The notes below the pieces were generated by a model. It was not told the origin of the DNA. It did not search any database and saw nothing but the letters and a program-made list of their open reading frames with translations. DNA of 64,000 nucleotides, taken from NCBI GenBank assembly GCA_037903475.1, contig JBAJFG010000197.1, positions 744,001 to 808,000 on the forward strand, in the 5' to 3' direction. The translations under genes were made by a program, and so were the position numbers. Below, in pieces: positions 31,896-44,693 of the stretch (positions within the stretch are counted from its first letter, which is position 1; each line of letters opens with the position of its first letter). Source of the DNA: Ancylostoma caninum (lineage: Eukaryota > Nematoda > Chromadorea > Rhabditida > Ancylostomatidae).

Positions 31896-33857
31896 GTACC
31901 CAACATATCAGTACGATTGAAAGGCATACTCACTTCTTTCATCCTTTTTAACTTTCTTCCATCTTCATTTATCTATCTCTATTTCTTAATGCATCACGCC
32001 TTTTCTGGCTGCGCACCTTGAGTGTATTCATAAATGAATGCTCCACGGTTGATCCGTACATGCCCGCAGTAAATCCGCAGCTTTTGCGTTCCGCACATTT
32101 CCGGTCCACGGTGTTCATCCGATTCCCCCCCCCCCCCTCCCAGCTCGGACGAACCGCGGATTCACCACGGGCAGAAATTTCAGAGTAGTCTCAAGCAATT
32201 CAAGGATGTTCCTCAAATTACTACACTCTCTTTAACAGAGCACAACCACTTAGGGTGGCAATGTTGTTTAATACCTTTGCCACTCCCATCAAACCACCAA
32301 ACATTCAGGACTTGAAAAGAAAAAAAGAAACTCTAGAAAGTTCTTTACAATATTTTCGCAAGCACGAAGTGCAGCACTTGTACAATTTTCCCTCGTATAA
32401 TTTCGTATCTATCGAAATGAAGCTACCCGTAGTAATTCCATTATTTTTTTCTTTTTTGTAATCCCATCAGTTTTTTCTTTTCCTTTGTATCTTATGTAAT
32501 TAGCGTGCTTCTGTCATTGACATTCATCCGTAGCTAGTTTCTGTTTTTTTTCGCACTTGTTGGATTTTTTAAGAATTTCCAGCTAGCTGTCGGCATATAC
32601 AGAGTACCTTCATCAACCCTTGATGATCAGCATCGTCAAAACGAATTTCTATATTCACTCATTTTCAACCTTTTTCAAACCTATATAGACTTATTTTTTT
32701 GTTTACTGAAGAATTCCGGGGGCCTGCAAAATGCAGATTCGAGAAAGAATACAAAATGAATCGTTTTTGTTTTCATTTTTACTCTCTTGAAGAGGATGCT
32801 CGAGCGGTTGCCTTCCGTTTGGATATCCTGTTTGCTTTATCTTTAACCCCTAAAAGCAATGTTCGCTACATGTTTGCATGACGTTAGTGATTCATGCGAT
32901 GGACTTCCTGAGCTTTTAGTTGAAAGAAATTCAATTCCTTTCTACAGCGGAGTTTGTCCGTTCCTTTCACTTTTGTCGACCAACTGGACGAAATAAAGTT
33001 AACGACGAGAAACTTCAAATGTTTATTTGATAAGGTCGTTCGCCGTTCCCCGTTCAGTTTTCGCATCACAGATGCAGCTTGCTTTGTTTCGCGAATTCCT
33101 CACTTCCCTGAACAGGTTCCCCTTCGCTACATGTGTTTACATCACGGTAGTTAAACACTATCTCGATATTTTGTACCCATTCATCGAGGCACGGAAAGTT
33201 TCTATAAGAAAATTCTGGCGCTCCTAAGCCGAAGCTGTTCCCGGGGCCAAAATCCTAACGAAGAATCCAAGATTCACCCCATTTGAGTGCGACCCAAATT
33301 GGCAGAAACTACCTCAACAATCAATGCACAAATAAGATTTCTTTCCTAAAAACCTATTTGCAAGTGAAAAATACGACAAAAAACTCGGAACAAAACACGA
33401 GTTCTTGAATAAAATTTTTTCTAGGTGCATCCAATGGAAACAAGAACCCGGCCGATGTCTCTTCTCGAATTTTTTCGCGTCCAGATTGAACCGCGGGCAG
33501 CAGTTCAACTTGGACGCGAAAAACTCAGGAAATCTCTGACTGCTTTACTAAGAAGCTGTTTTGAGTATTTAGCAGTTTGCTGATCTGTTTACAATAGGAA
33601 GGGGTGGAGTTTAAGTGTGTGCGGTATTTTCTGTGCTTTACGATTTATGTACGTTGCTACCATTTCCAGATCTCTATTTCAGTTTTCCCATTATAATAAA
33701 TTGCACCTGAAAGACCGAAAATTCCAGAAAATCGGAGCAGATTTAGAATTCAAATTCCCTTTAGAAGAGAGGATATTCGAGATTGACTAACAACGAATAA
33801 CGCAGGAGTAGTGGGCTATGGATTCGACATCAGCGTTGTCGGTTGCATTGAAGTGCA
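31896..33857. other. Intergenic, no supported gene
   Basis: Includes the second block of degenerate GGATCCACA-type repeats (about 32035-32175) with a 14-base C run near 32127-32140. Otherwise AT-rich with short frames. Confidence 0.4.
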
Positions 33858-34309
33858 TCTATTAAACAAAGCGCCGTAAGGGGGCTAGAGCGGTTAGAGA
33901 TACGGGGCGGCACTCATAGACACCGCAATCTTGAGGCGCAGACTGTGTGGCGAAATGGCCGATTTCCATGGACGCAGACACGTTCGCTTCGAGACCCGAA
34001 ATTACGTCACTGCTGGCTCTCCCGCATGCACGGGATGGTGATTTCATCACCGTCGCTGGCGGTCTCGCCGCATAGGAGTGAGGGAGTGTTTACGAGCTTT
34101 CAGGCTGCACAATATACGCAGCAGGAAAACCAGCCTTCCATTGTTGCGACGCTGAGTGCACTTGCAGGAAGAGATGGACGGGTGATATGAGGGCTGCCGC
34201 GTCTCGGAAGCTCGGGAGGGTGGACCTACGCGGTCGCCTAATCTGGTGGGTGCTATTGCCGCATCGCCTCTAAATAGGAAGGCATGACATTGTATATCCA
34301 ATCAACTAA

Positions 34310-35700
34310 ATACGGATACGGGTCCACCGATGGAGAAAGGGCCCGCCGTGGCCCAGTGCTGTGGGGAACGCCAAGAGGTGGGTCCACCGATGGAGAAAGG
34401 GCCCGCCGTGGCCCAGTGCTGCGGGGAACGCCAAGAAACGGGTCCACCGATGGAGAAAGGGCCCGCCTGGCCCAATGGTGCGAGAAACTCCATGACATGG
34501 GTCCACCGATGAGAAAGGGCCCGCCGTGGCCCAGTGCTATGGGGAACGCCATGAGGTGGGTCCACCGATGGAGAAAGGGCCCGCCGTGGCCCAGTGCTGT
34601 GGGGAACGCCATGAGGTGGGTCCACCGATGGAGAAAGGGCCCGCCGTGGCCCAGTGCTGTGGGGAACGCCAAGAAACGGGTCCACCGATGGAGAAAGGGC
34701 CCGCCTGGCCCAATGGTGCGAGAAACTCCATGACATGGGTCCACCGATGAGAAAGGGTTCGCCGTGGCCCAGTGATGCGGGGAACGCCGAGACACGGGTC
34801 CACCGATGAAGAAAGGGCCCACCGTGGCCCAGGGATAAGGGGGCCGAGACACGGGTCCACCGATGGAGAAAGGGCCCGCCGTGGCCCAGTGGTGTCCACG
34901 GGTCCGCCGATGAAGAAAGGGCCCGCCGTGGCCCAGTGCTGCGGGGAACGCCGAGACACGGGTCCACCGATGGAGAAAGGGCCCGCCGTGGCCCAGTGCT
35001 GTGGGGAACGCCATGACACGGGTCCACCGATGAAGAAAGGGCCCACCTTGGCCCAGTGCCGTGGGGAACTCAATGACACGGGTCCAGCGATGAGAAAGGG
35101 CCCGCCGTGGCCCAGTGCTGTGGGGAACGCCATGACGTGGGTCCAGCTATGGAGAGAAGGCCCGCGAGGGCCCAATGGTGCGGGGGACACCAGGATACGG
35201 GTCCACCGATGGAGAAAGGGCCGACCGTGGCCCAGTGGTGTGGGGGACGCCAGGATACGGGTTCACTTTAGTGTTGAGAATGACAGGATGCGAACCCGCC
35301 CCTGGAGAACGGATCCGGCTTCCCTAACTGTGAGGAAGGCGCCAGAATGCGGGCGCTCTGATGGAGGAAGGGCCCGCCGTGGCCCAGTAGTATGGATAAC
35401 ACCAGGATACGGGTCCGCCAACATAGGATTGGTCCGCTGTGACTCAGTAAAGTGGAGAATACCAGGATACGGTTCAGGCCTAATGTGTGAAGATGGCGCC
35501 AGAATACGGGTCCACCGATGGAGGAAAGTCCGCTGCGGCCCAGTAGTGTGGAAAACACTCGGATACAATTTCGCTTTGTCCAATAATGTGGGGTACGGCA
35601 GGATACAGTTCCGCCGATGGAGAACGCGTCTGCGTTGGCCCGATAGTGAGGAATACGCACGAATACGCCATACGATGGGGAACGAACTTCTCATTCGCAT
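34310..35700. repeat. 60-bp minisatellite inside Helitron B, right copy
   Basis: Tandem units of 60 bases, with occasional 58-59 and shorter units, on the theme GGGTCCACCGATGGAGAAAG then GGCCCGCCGTGGCCCAGTG. They are clean to about 35270 and diverged beyond. A higher-order pattern is visible: the block around 34440-34560 recurs at 34680-34800, with the same variant ending in 'CGAGAAACTCCATGACATGG'. Long frames on both strands are artefacts. Confidence 0.92.
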
Positions 35701-35894
35701 ACTCAACTCATAAGAAGGACTTCATGTTTGGGCCCATTGGAAGATTTGTTCTGCTTCTCTTATATGTAACTTATAAGAAGGTTTTTGAATTTGAGCTCAG
35801 TTAATGATTAATTTTGCTTATTTGCTAATTTTCTAAGCATTTTGCACGTGTGGAGCTTTTGCACATGCCTCAAGTGGCTGCCCCACCCCACTTT

Positions 35895-35917
35895 CTAGCG
35901 TCCCGAAGGGGCGCTAG
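35895..35917 (+). promoter_or_regulatory. Helitron B 3' terminal hairpin, right copy
   Basis: Identical in sequence (inverted) to 9457-9479, with outer arms CTAGCG and CGCTAG. Confidence 0.7.
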
Positions 35918-37316
35918 TATATAGTAGTTTTAGGAATGCAAACTGTGAGGAAGCATCTTTCCCTTGTGAGACAAGGTTCTTACTAGATATTTGTAGGTAC
36001 TTACGTATCTTTTGTCTTCTGTGACGTCTTCTGAATGAGAAATGATGTTTTTCACTGATGTTATAAATAGCTGCTAACGACATCAGCGAGAGTCTTACTC
36101 TCGAGAGCCGCGAAAATAAAACATTTCCACGCCAGCGCTGCAGTTTCTCCTGTCTCATACAATATTTCGCTTTAAAAATTATGGCGAATTATTTGCTGAG
36201 TCCTTCTATGTATCTGTTTACTAGGGAATAATTAACAGTCATCATTTTCACTTTCTGAGGGAGTTGAGGAAACTGGCTATCCATGCCGGTTCTGTTCAAC
36301 TCTTCGAGTTTTGAGGTTTTGGAATTGTTTTCTATAGTCACAAGAGGATGTGCTGAATCTAGCGTTCTCGGTATCATGTCGAATTCCAATTTTACTGTAA
36401 TTTTATTCTTTCGTTTCACGCTCAACGGAATTCGATTTTTGACTTCACAGGCTTTACGTACGTACATCTGACGCAGGTCTCTGAATAACATTGGCCCGGC
36501 CGAGTTTCCAAGGATACGTACCTCATTCCAGTAATATTTCCTTATTGGCAATGACTACAAAAATAGAATGTCTTAATTAGTTACCGTTTCTACATAGAGC
36601 AGCTTCAGAAGACGCGCGATTCCTTCCGAGAGCTGCAATCAACACTCTTCCGAAGAACACGCCTCTGGACACCGCAAGAACCACTGTAACACCGTGTCTA
36701 TTCGTGCCTTTACTCACTGCTCGTGCAAAAGTTTCCTAATCCCATTAATCTCCTGAATATGGCTCATTTGCTAGCACAACGGTCTGTGCCACCACAAAGA
36801 TGAAATCTATTTACCAGTCTATCTTCTCTTCTTTGACAGTCTTTGTTCGATTTTTATCCATAGTTCGGCCATGATTCTTCTCCCAGTGTGGCTCTCTTTT
36901 CGTACCTCCTCGCCATCCTGAGAGGGTCCTTGCAAACGCTGCAAGATTTTGTGGTGTACAAAACTTGGTTCTTTTTTTTTCGAGAGACTATAAACCAACT
37001 CAGCAGACCTAAACACCCTGTTCCTCGTAAGATTAGAGGATTTTAATACTACTATTGAGACGTTAGTGCCAGAGCAAAACATTTTTTCCAAATAAATGAT
37101 TGCGCACTGGCGATGCCCAAATCCACACGAAGTTCATGCAAAATCTACGCATACTCTCGTAGAACATACTCCCTCTGACACCTTGTGCAAATCCTACACA
37201 AGATCTGATTGTGAGAAGAACCTATGAATTTCTTGAACCCATTCTTGTACCTATCCACTCTCATGTGAAACGCGGTCACAGTGTTTTCTGAGAAAGCATA
37301 AGTATGAATGTAGTAA
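35918..37316. other. Intergenic with two weak coding candidates
   Basis: Minus-strand frames 36189-36551 (120 codons) and 36819-37091 (90 codons) have mixed, protein-like composition. The first is preceded by a nematode-like acceptor (CTATTTTTGTAG at about 36551-36562) and contains further GTACGT and TTATTCAG signals that do not join in frame. I recognise no domain and do not call a gene. Confidence 0.3.
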
Positions 37317-37366
37317 AAAGAATAATATTCACCAACAACAATTGTTGTTGGTGAATATTATTCTTT
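37317..37366. repeat. Perfect 50-bp palindrome
   Basis: Arms of 25 bases (37317-37341 and 37342-37366) are exact reverse complements with no loop. The centre is ACAACAATTGTTGT, and the outer part AAAGAATAATATTC pairs with GAATATTATTCTTT. Long perfect palindromes are unstable in replication, so its presence implies recent origin or a repeat family. It could also be an assembly or library artefact. Confidence 0.95.
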
Positions 37367-40300
37367 GGAGGCAACCATATAACTATTACTTGGGAACCGA
37401 AGATAAGAAAGTAATAGGAAAAAGACTAAAGAACGCGAAAAACTCTGGAAGTCCCGCAGAAATGGAGGTGCACGCGTAATTTTCTTCCACCCTGTAGTAT
37501 TGACTCCTAATCCTTGATATCAAATTGTATTATAACATATTTGGTAATATTTTCTCTCGTTCCAATCCATGGATGGCATTCGAGGGACTTTCTCTACACT
37601 GGGACGCGCTTGTTGTTTTGAGGGAATCACTTTCAGTTACTGCTATTCAGCTTGTTGTTGCAAACTGCCGCTGCTCTCCCGTTTGCCGCCTTATCTGGCA
37701 TTATCCAGAGCCCGCCACCCCGAACATGTATATATAAGAATCACTCAGAATAATTTGTGTTTCTCACGGATTAAAATCAAAAATGAAAGTAGAAGCACTA
37801 GCACAAAAGCAATGGCGACCAGAATTTCAGCTATGTGTGAAACTACGGAAAGCTTGACTTCTTTCAAGTGAAACATTATTTTCTTCGTGCACACATAAGC
37901 CTTTTATAATGCTTCTCATGAGATGAACTCATATCATGATAGCGCTACGCTCTCACATATTTATTTCAATTTTGTTTTATTTCAATAACCGGAAACGGTG
38001 TGCTATAAAACTAATGCCATAATCACTTGAAATATGGGGGTTTTACATGACAAAGATCTAGCAGATAAGTAGATACAAAAACAGTTAAACACTACCCCTT
38101 CAAATGGCACTGACCATCTACTGGCATAAATAATGAACGGAAAAAAAAGCTGCAACCTAAATGTATATCGCTACCACCTCAAGATGTTTAAGTAACTGTT
38201 ATATAAAAAGAATTATGTTCAACCATGTCCCTAAAGAGGAGTGCCAGGAATACTCGTACCAGCCAGCAACGTATCGTCCAGCGAATGGCCTTCAGAACAT
38301 GATGGAACTTCGGGATGCAGGTACAGCGGCTGAGAACCATGCGGAACCAACATGCTGAGTAGCCAGCAGGCCTCAGCACATCCTTACAGAATCGCAATCC
38401 TTCCCTACTATGCTGGGATTCATGAGACGTTAACCAAGCAAACCAATGATAGTCAATGTTACTGGTTATCGTATAGACAACGTAATGTTAGGAGACGCTA
38501 GACGCGGGAATCGCGGTTTGCTAGTCTGCTTCCGATTGGCTCTGCGTTCGTGAATAGCAGCCATGACGCTTCACATATAACTTTTCAATCGCAGCGGGGT
38601 TGAAAGTGGAACAGGAGCGATTGAATTCTTTGAAGCTTTGTCAGTTTTACAATCATTCATGATTTCTTTTTGAAATTATTACTGTACTTACTTGCTCTGA
38701 TTATTGATGAGGGGTACTCTCACGAGAGGTCGAGAGGTTCAGATCGCATCTTGCGCACTATAGCCATCACAACCAGAGGCCTTATTCGAGAGCCATAGCT
38801 TATATATAACTAGAAACTCGAACTAACTAGTACTACCTAACTTAAATCAATGGACATTGTTTGATTGAATTGTGACGGGATATATCTTATCTCAGACTGT
38901 CTTTAACAGTTGGATAATTGGATTTTTGGATAATTCTATATCTATTTCTATCGCTTTTCTCACACATAGCGCTTGAACAAATTCGTTATAGAAGAGTGCC
39001 GTGTACATGACGTGATGCTGACGTTATAAACGTCAGACACTCTAGGCCATTGTAAATCCTGCTTAATAGGAATTCCTTGAGGGCAAAGTCTTAAAAATTG
39101 TTCGGACATCTGCACTTCTATCTTCAGAGGCATGTTTGTCTTTTTGTTACGAGTCGCTTTTCATAGCAGTTAACGTTACGTTCTTGATGATTGTCCATGC
39201 AATAAGTGCTTTTCTTTCTTGACATCATACCTTTTATTTTTGCCATGACCATTCTGATGCTTTCGTATTAATTGGTTGTAAAACGCAGGCGGATCATACT
39301 TGAAAAGCTGGTGATGGAGAGGAAGAGCACTGAAGAACAACTTTCTGAGAAAGAAAACAAACATGTTGTTTCGCAGAGTATCTCATCACTCTTCACCTGC
39401 AAATGATTCTGTTTTTTTTCTGTCTTACAGACAGAAAGACCCTGTATTCTCCTCCCAATTCATTCATTCTTCTTCTTTAACTATTACGAAGAAGAGGGCA
39501 TTATATTAGCAATCTAAATGTCCTTGAATTTTTAGGTATATGTACAAGCCTTCATCTAAGTGCTTCCGCCAGTACTTTGTGAATCTATGCTCCGAACATG
39601 GCTGTTATTGCCTGTTTCGTTGATTCTCAGAAGCTCAAAAACGATTTGTCAGCCCAGCTTTGAATTAAAATAACTTGCAGACAACCGTTTAACTAGCAAA
39701 TCGTTGACAATATGTTTGACGTCATCATGTCACCCAAAAACAAATCAGCAACAAAAAAAACTAGGCAGCAGCGAAAAAGCAACCTTTCCTTGCGACAACT
39801 TGTCGAGAATGAAGGATCCAAACACGTTGCCGACAACCTTCTGAACCAACAACTTGTCGACAAGAGAAGGAGAAAACAAGTTGTCAACAAGCTTTGTGGC
39901 AAGCAAATTTCAGATGCGATCAGAAAGTTGTTTGCCAAATGCTTGCCATCAAGTTTTTTTTTTTTTTTGGGGGGGGGGAGGGAGTTCTGAGTGGTTGCGG
40001 AAGTATCTGAGATAACAATAGCGCGGGAGTATAATAATTGGAGACATTGGGGAGAAAGGCAAACTCTAGGCAAAGGTATGTATCTACTTAACTATCATCA
40101 CTTTTGAAACAGATTAGCGCAAAGACATCATGTGGTAGTCATCTATGGGAGGCTTATTCTAGCGAAATCCATCATCATATTTACTACTTCTATTCAGACG
40201 TTTTACGGATGTGTCTGTGATGTTAAATGTGAAGCTAACTCCATTCTTTTCAGTTCAAACGTTCTATTTCCTTTTGATAAGAAGCGTCTCTTTTTCTTAC

Positions 40301-43300
40301 TTATCATGAGTTTTCTAAGCTGTTATCAGACTCTATGAGAGAGATCACTCGAAGGACTTCCCATCTATTCGAAATACCCAGGCATCTGGTAACCTAACCA
40401 CTGTTACGTATCTCTCTCATGCAAAGTCATTAGATTCTCATCTGTACTTCCTCATTCGTTTTCCAGCATGGGCCCACCTTGCTTTCTCATTTCCTCGTCC
40501 ACCCCAGAATTGCCCTCTTTTTCTTCATTATTGTATTTACACGTAGCGCGGCAGCTAAACGTTATTTCGCTCTTTTTTCTCGGACTTCGACTGAACACTG
40601 GTTCGTTTCAGGATCTGTCGTCACCACAAAAATCAACGCTGTGTTTGCAATGAGCGCATAGCGAGCTCAGGGACTGCCACCCAGGTCGGTGCCGTTTTGA
40701 GTGTTTTCTCTTCTTTGAGCCGTTATTCGGCTTCCACGAGAGGTAGTCTTCTCGCACCTTACTTTTATTTTTGAACTGGCTTGAAGTCAGTTTCCTGTTA
40801 TTTTCGGGAGGAAATGATGATTGTGCTTCCATTAAATGAAAAATGGTTATATCCTTAGACCACTCGGCCATCTCGCCCTTATCTGTGTATCTGCATTCTT
40901 AGAGCTGCGTAAAATTTACCGTGGAGGTTTGAGAAATCCACGTATTTAGCAATGAGAACCTTGAGCATGAAAAATGCCGCACCTTATTCTGGTTTGCTTG
41001 AAATAATTTCAAGGATTTCAACTCCAAATCCACGAGGCAATTAAACCGCCGATTTGTTATGTGAGCCATTTCCACTACGCGCCGGATAATGACCTTTCAT
41101 GGATAAATGGATGTTCCAACAGCAACAGCGATGCTGCATTTCTTTGAGTCTTCCCATCGCCGGTTCAAAAGCGATTATCTCAGGGTTCATGTATGGCTCC
41201 TGTGCCGGTTTCTTCTTTGATATTGGCATCATTTAAGCCTCCTTTCTCTTTCATTCAGAGAGTCCTTTCAACAGCCACTATATCAGCTTTTGAGAAGCGA
41301 ATTCCCGATCGCCTGTGAAAATTGCTAAATAAAAGCTAGTAGCATAGTTGTTTTTACCACTTCCTTCAGCAAAACGAAAAAAGTAAATCATTCGATATCT
41401 GAAAGGTCTCGCATGAGAGCTGGCAACGGGTGCCCTACACCCGTGCTTCGCACTCCCTCCGGGAATCAATGATGACGAATGATTATAATAATTATCACTA
41501 CAAAGTCAATAAAACAGTTCTGAATGCTACTTTGTCAACGACAATTCCCGCCTTGTGGTGATGATGCGAAACTAGTGTGCAAGCTCTCATCACATTGGAC
41601 TTGTTTGCAATCAGTTATGGGGAAATGACGTTTACGACATCCTCGAGAGGTTTTTAGAAAGTACATAGAGATAGAGCTGTATGTGCTTAGATCTTGTACT
41701 TCGCTGCTCCGAAGGCTGTCGTGAGTAGCTTCTTATACTCGTCCCTTGCGTTGTGACAGCTACACCGCAGTATAATGACTAATGAGTAGCCACCTCGAAT
41801 TAGAATGCAACTTTCGGTTGAATTCTCTGAGTGGCGCTCCATTGTGCAAACGCTGTTTTTGTCGTCCAAAGCAAGTGATTATCGAGACAGCAAGGAAAAC
41901 GATCACATGGGCCCATTCGATTTTTCCTTCGTGCCCAATCTCTGTGACTAGAAATTTAATATAGTTTGCCCTGCCATTACAAAAACACGTCCCATGTCTC
42001 TGAAATTGGGGGCAGGCTGAACTCCCTTCTTTAAAAGTTTTGCTTTGTTGAAAGGAATGGCACTGCTCTCCGATAGCATCGAAGGTTATGTTTCATATAT
42101 GTACTCTATTTTCCATACTATTTGACTTCATTACTTGTTTAGAATTCAAGAATTCTGTTTATGATTGTGAATCGCCACCCTTGGTACTAGACATTCGGTT
42201 CAATTAACTCGATTCGACTTTCGAATTGTTATATTTTGAATGGATCGACTTTGAATCAGTACTAATATGTAATATTAAGCTAATTCGACAAGATCTGCCT
42301 TTTCGTGACATCGGCTGATCGAAAAAAGTGTGGTACTTTGAATTATTCAATTAGCTCGAGTTTTCTCGACATTTCGATACCGAGTATAGTGTCTACTATA
42401 TAAATATATACGTATGTAATTGCGCTTGAATTGTCATACTTTCTACTGAGTGTGTTGAACTGCCATGGCAAAAAAACGAGTCAACTTCCATCTGATGTGA
42501 TTCTTCTTCTCCACCCAAATTTCATCTATTTATCCGAAGAACTGCAAGCTTTTAATAAAGAGCTGCATAAAATGCAGAATGAATGAAACTCGCAGTGTGT
42601 TGATTACCACTATACTTGATGTTTTATTTCGAATACCCCTTTACCTCTATGCCTACTCGTGCCTACTTCTTTGTTCTCTCATGTGCTCTCCAGCTCGCTC
42701 TGGCTACTATCTCAGCACGGTTCCTTAAAACGTACAGAGGTAAACTCTCATTAAAATTTCCAAAAATATTGCAGAACATTCCGCATTTGACCTTCATTTG
42801 TGGGCGGAGTCAAAGCAGGTAAAAAGCTTTTTGAAATATATAGCTAGTGACAGACGCCAAAATATTAGACGAGAGAGGTGCGATCAAAAGCAGAACGTTG
42901 ATCATCATCGCTCAGTCAGTGAAATACTTGAAAACTTTCGCGAAAAATCTAGCAGTTCAATTCACTCGGTAATTTCCATATTCTAAACGAGAGCTAAGTA
43001 ATGTTGAAGTTTTTACCTCGTTAAGTAGAGGTGTCAAATGATCGAAAAATGAGAACCCTAACTCCTGGACAAGCCATATAAATAGCTGTAGAGCTTTCGA
43101 GCGCTTAGATTTCCGGATTAGATCTTAAAATATCGATCAAGTCCGTTAAATTGTTTGACTTTCCTTTCCAAAAACAGTTCAACTCACCACTCTTCTATCT
43201 GTTCTTAGGATAGCGAAAAGAACGCGACATCTCGACAAAGCATTTGAAAATCCCTTTTTTTCCTCCACTAAGCGAGTTCACCATGCTATCTTTCTTGTGA

Positions 43301-44478
43301 TTGGAGTGGATAAAAGTAAGTGGACCCCCTTGAACACATTTTTTCGAGGAGTGAAAGCCATTTTCTCGCTTTTATCAAGGATTTGTGGATCCTGCCGCCG
43401 TTGATGTTGTTTAACAAGCGATACTCAAAAAATGACAAGGAAACGAAGATTATGTAGGCGCTCCACGTTGCTCGTAACTATTTATTCTAAATCAAACTAA
43501 TTTCCGCTTCTGTTATTTTGTTCCGCTCCATTGATTGTTTTTCCGTGAAAACCCATATAATTTGTTTTTTTCTACAGCCGCGACCTAGGAGCTCTTTTAA
43601 CATTTGCTCGTTTTCATTTTTTTTTCATTAGATTCACTCTTGATGCTCCAAATAGGGCAAACAGAATTGAATACGAAACTCCAGATATTTCTGGAACCAG
43701 TCACGAAAACCGAAACTTACTCTGATAGAAGTGTATCAATACTTATTTCATTTGTCGATAGTTTTGGATAGGATTCCTTTTGACATCACAATGCTGTTCT
43801 GATGAAAGCCTTCAGGAATAGCGACCCTGATGAATGGGACCTTTTTAATACTCCTTCTTGAGAGCTGGGCGGTTGCAGGAGCAGACATTAACATGCTTAT
43901 TCGGGCATTCCAAAGAAGATAAGTACTCTCTGGAAGTTTTTGAAGTCCATTACTTTTTTGCTATTGCTATGCTGGGATGGTGGTCAGCAGGCCGTGAAAA
44001 GGGCAAATTTGGCCGGATTTGGGCTGAAATGATGTCGCTCGTCGTCAGGCCATGCATTTACGTACTCTTCTGGATTTCATATGATGGCTGCAAACACTTC
44101 CTGGCTCTTCCAATCGGAATCATATGCTGTTCTGTTCATACTTGATTTCATGGTAGATAGAACAGCAGTAGCCTCGAAGAACACTGTAATTGTTTCCGCG
44201 CGTCACTGACATCCGGCTCAAATTTCGTGTTTTTTCTGCAGTTACATGCGTCATTCAATCCTTGCCATGCATTAACGAGAAATCCGTGGTTTCTTCGCGC
44301 TTTTTGCCCGTGTCCTATTAAGTTTCACTTCGCCCGCTGCGTTAAATATGCACGTTTGTTGCGTGTTCATAGTATGCCTACACTTGGGAGATTTTTTTTC
44401 ATGATTTTGCTTTGGCCCATTAGTTTGCACACAATTTCACCTGCGTTTATATAGTCTGGCAGCTCAGGGAGAGTCAGT
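37367..44478. other. Seven kilobases without a supported gene
   Basis: AT-rich. The plus-strand frame 39712-39990 is Lys/Gln-rich and built on a recurring CAACTTGTCGACAA-like motif (about 39785-39910), ending in a T-run then G-run; it is treated as low-complexity sequence. A short perfect hairpin-like CTGACGTT..AACGTCAG lies near 39011-39029. Nothing else is recognisable. Confidence 0.35.
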
Positions 44479-44693
44479 GGAGTGACTTTGTCTGCAGTTA
44501 CGGCCTCTGCATGGTGTCAGTCAACTGATTTGTTATTTACACTTTTTTTCTGTAAGTTTCGTTGTGTATGGGGTGTGATTCTTCCCATTTTCAAAATTTC
44601 TCTACTGCTACTTGGTACTCCTCCCAGACGCATCCAGCGGCGTCCTCCCATCGATAGAGCCTATGCGGTCGTAACTGCAGACAAAGTCACTCC
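44479..44693. mobile_element. Small TIR element, 215 bp
   Basis: GGAGTGACTTTGTCTGCAGT at the left is matched by its exact complement ending at 44693, with about 25 perfect bases and homology continuing a little further in. No target duplication could be identified, so the superfamily is unknown. The interior is non-coding. Confidence 0.65.

Larger units (their letters stand above)
33858..35917 (+). mobile_element. Non-autonomous Helitron (family B), right copy
   Basis: Starts TCTATTAAACAAAGCGCCG after an A (33857) and ends in CTAG (35914-35917) followed by T. These are the same ends and the same A/T insertion preference as the inverted copy at 9457-11363. A sub-5' block (AAAGCGCCGTAAGGGGGCTAG) can form a weak hairpin resembling the 3' one. 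The first 400 bases and the last 220 bases match the left copy closely. The minisatellites differ in unit number and order. No coding capacity beyond the repeat-borne frames. Confidence 0.77.

Noticed and set aside
34253..35713. Frames of up to 313 codons in the right-hand array
   Set aside because: Same 60-bp array in the other Helitron copy; repeat-borne, on both strands.
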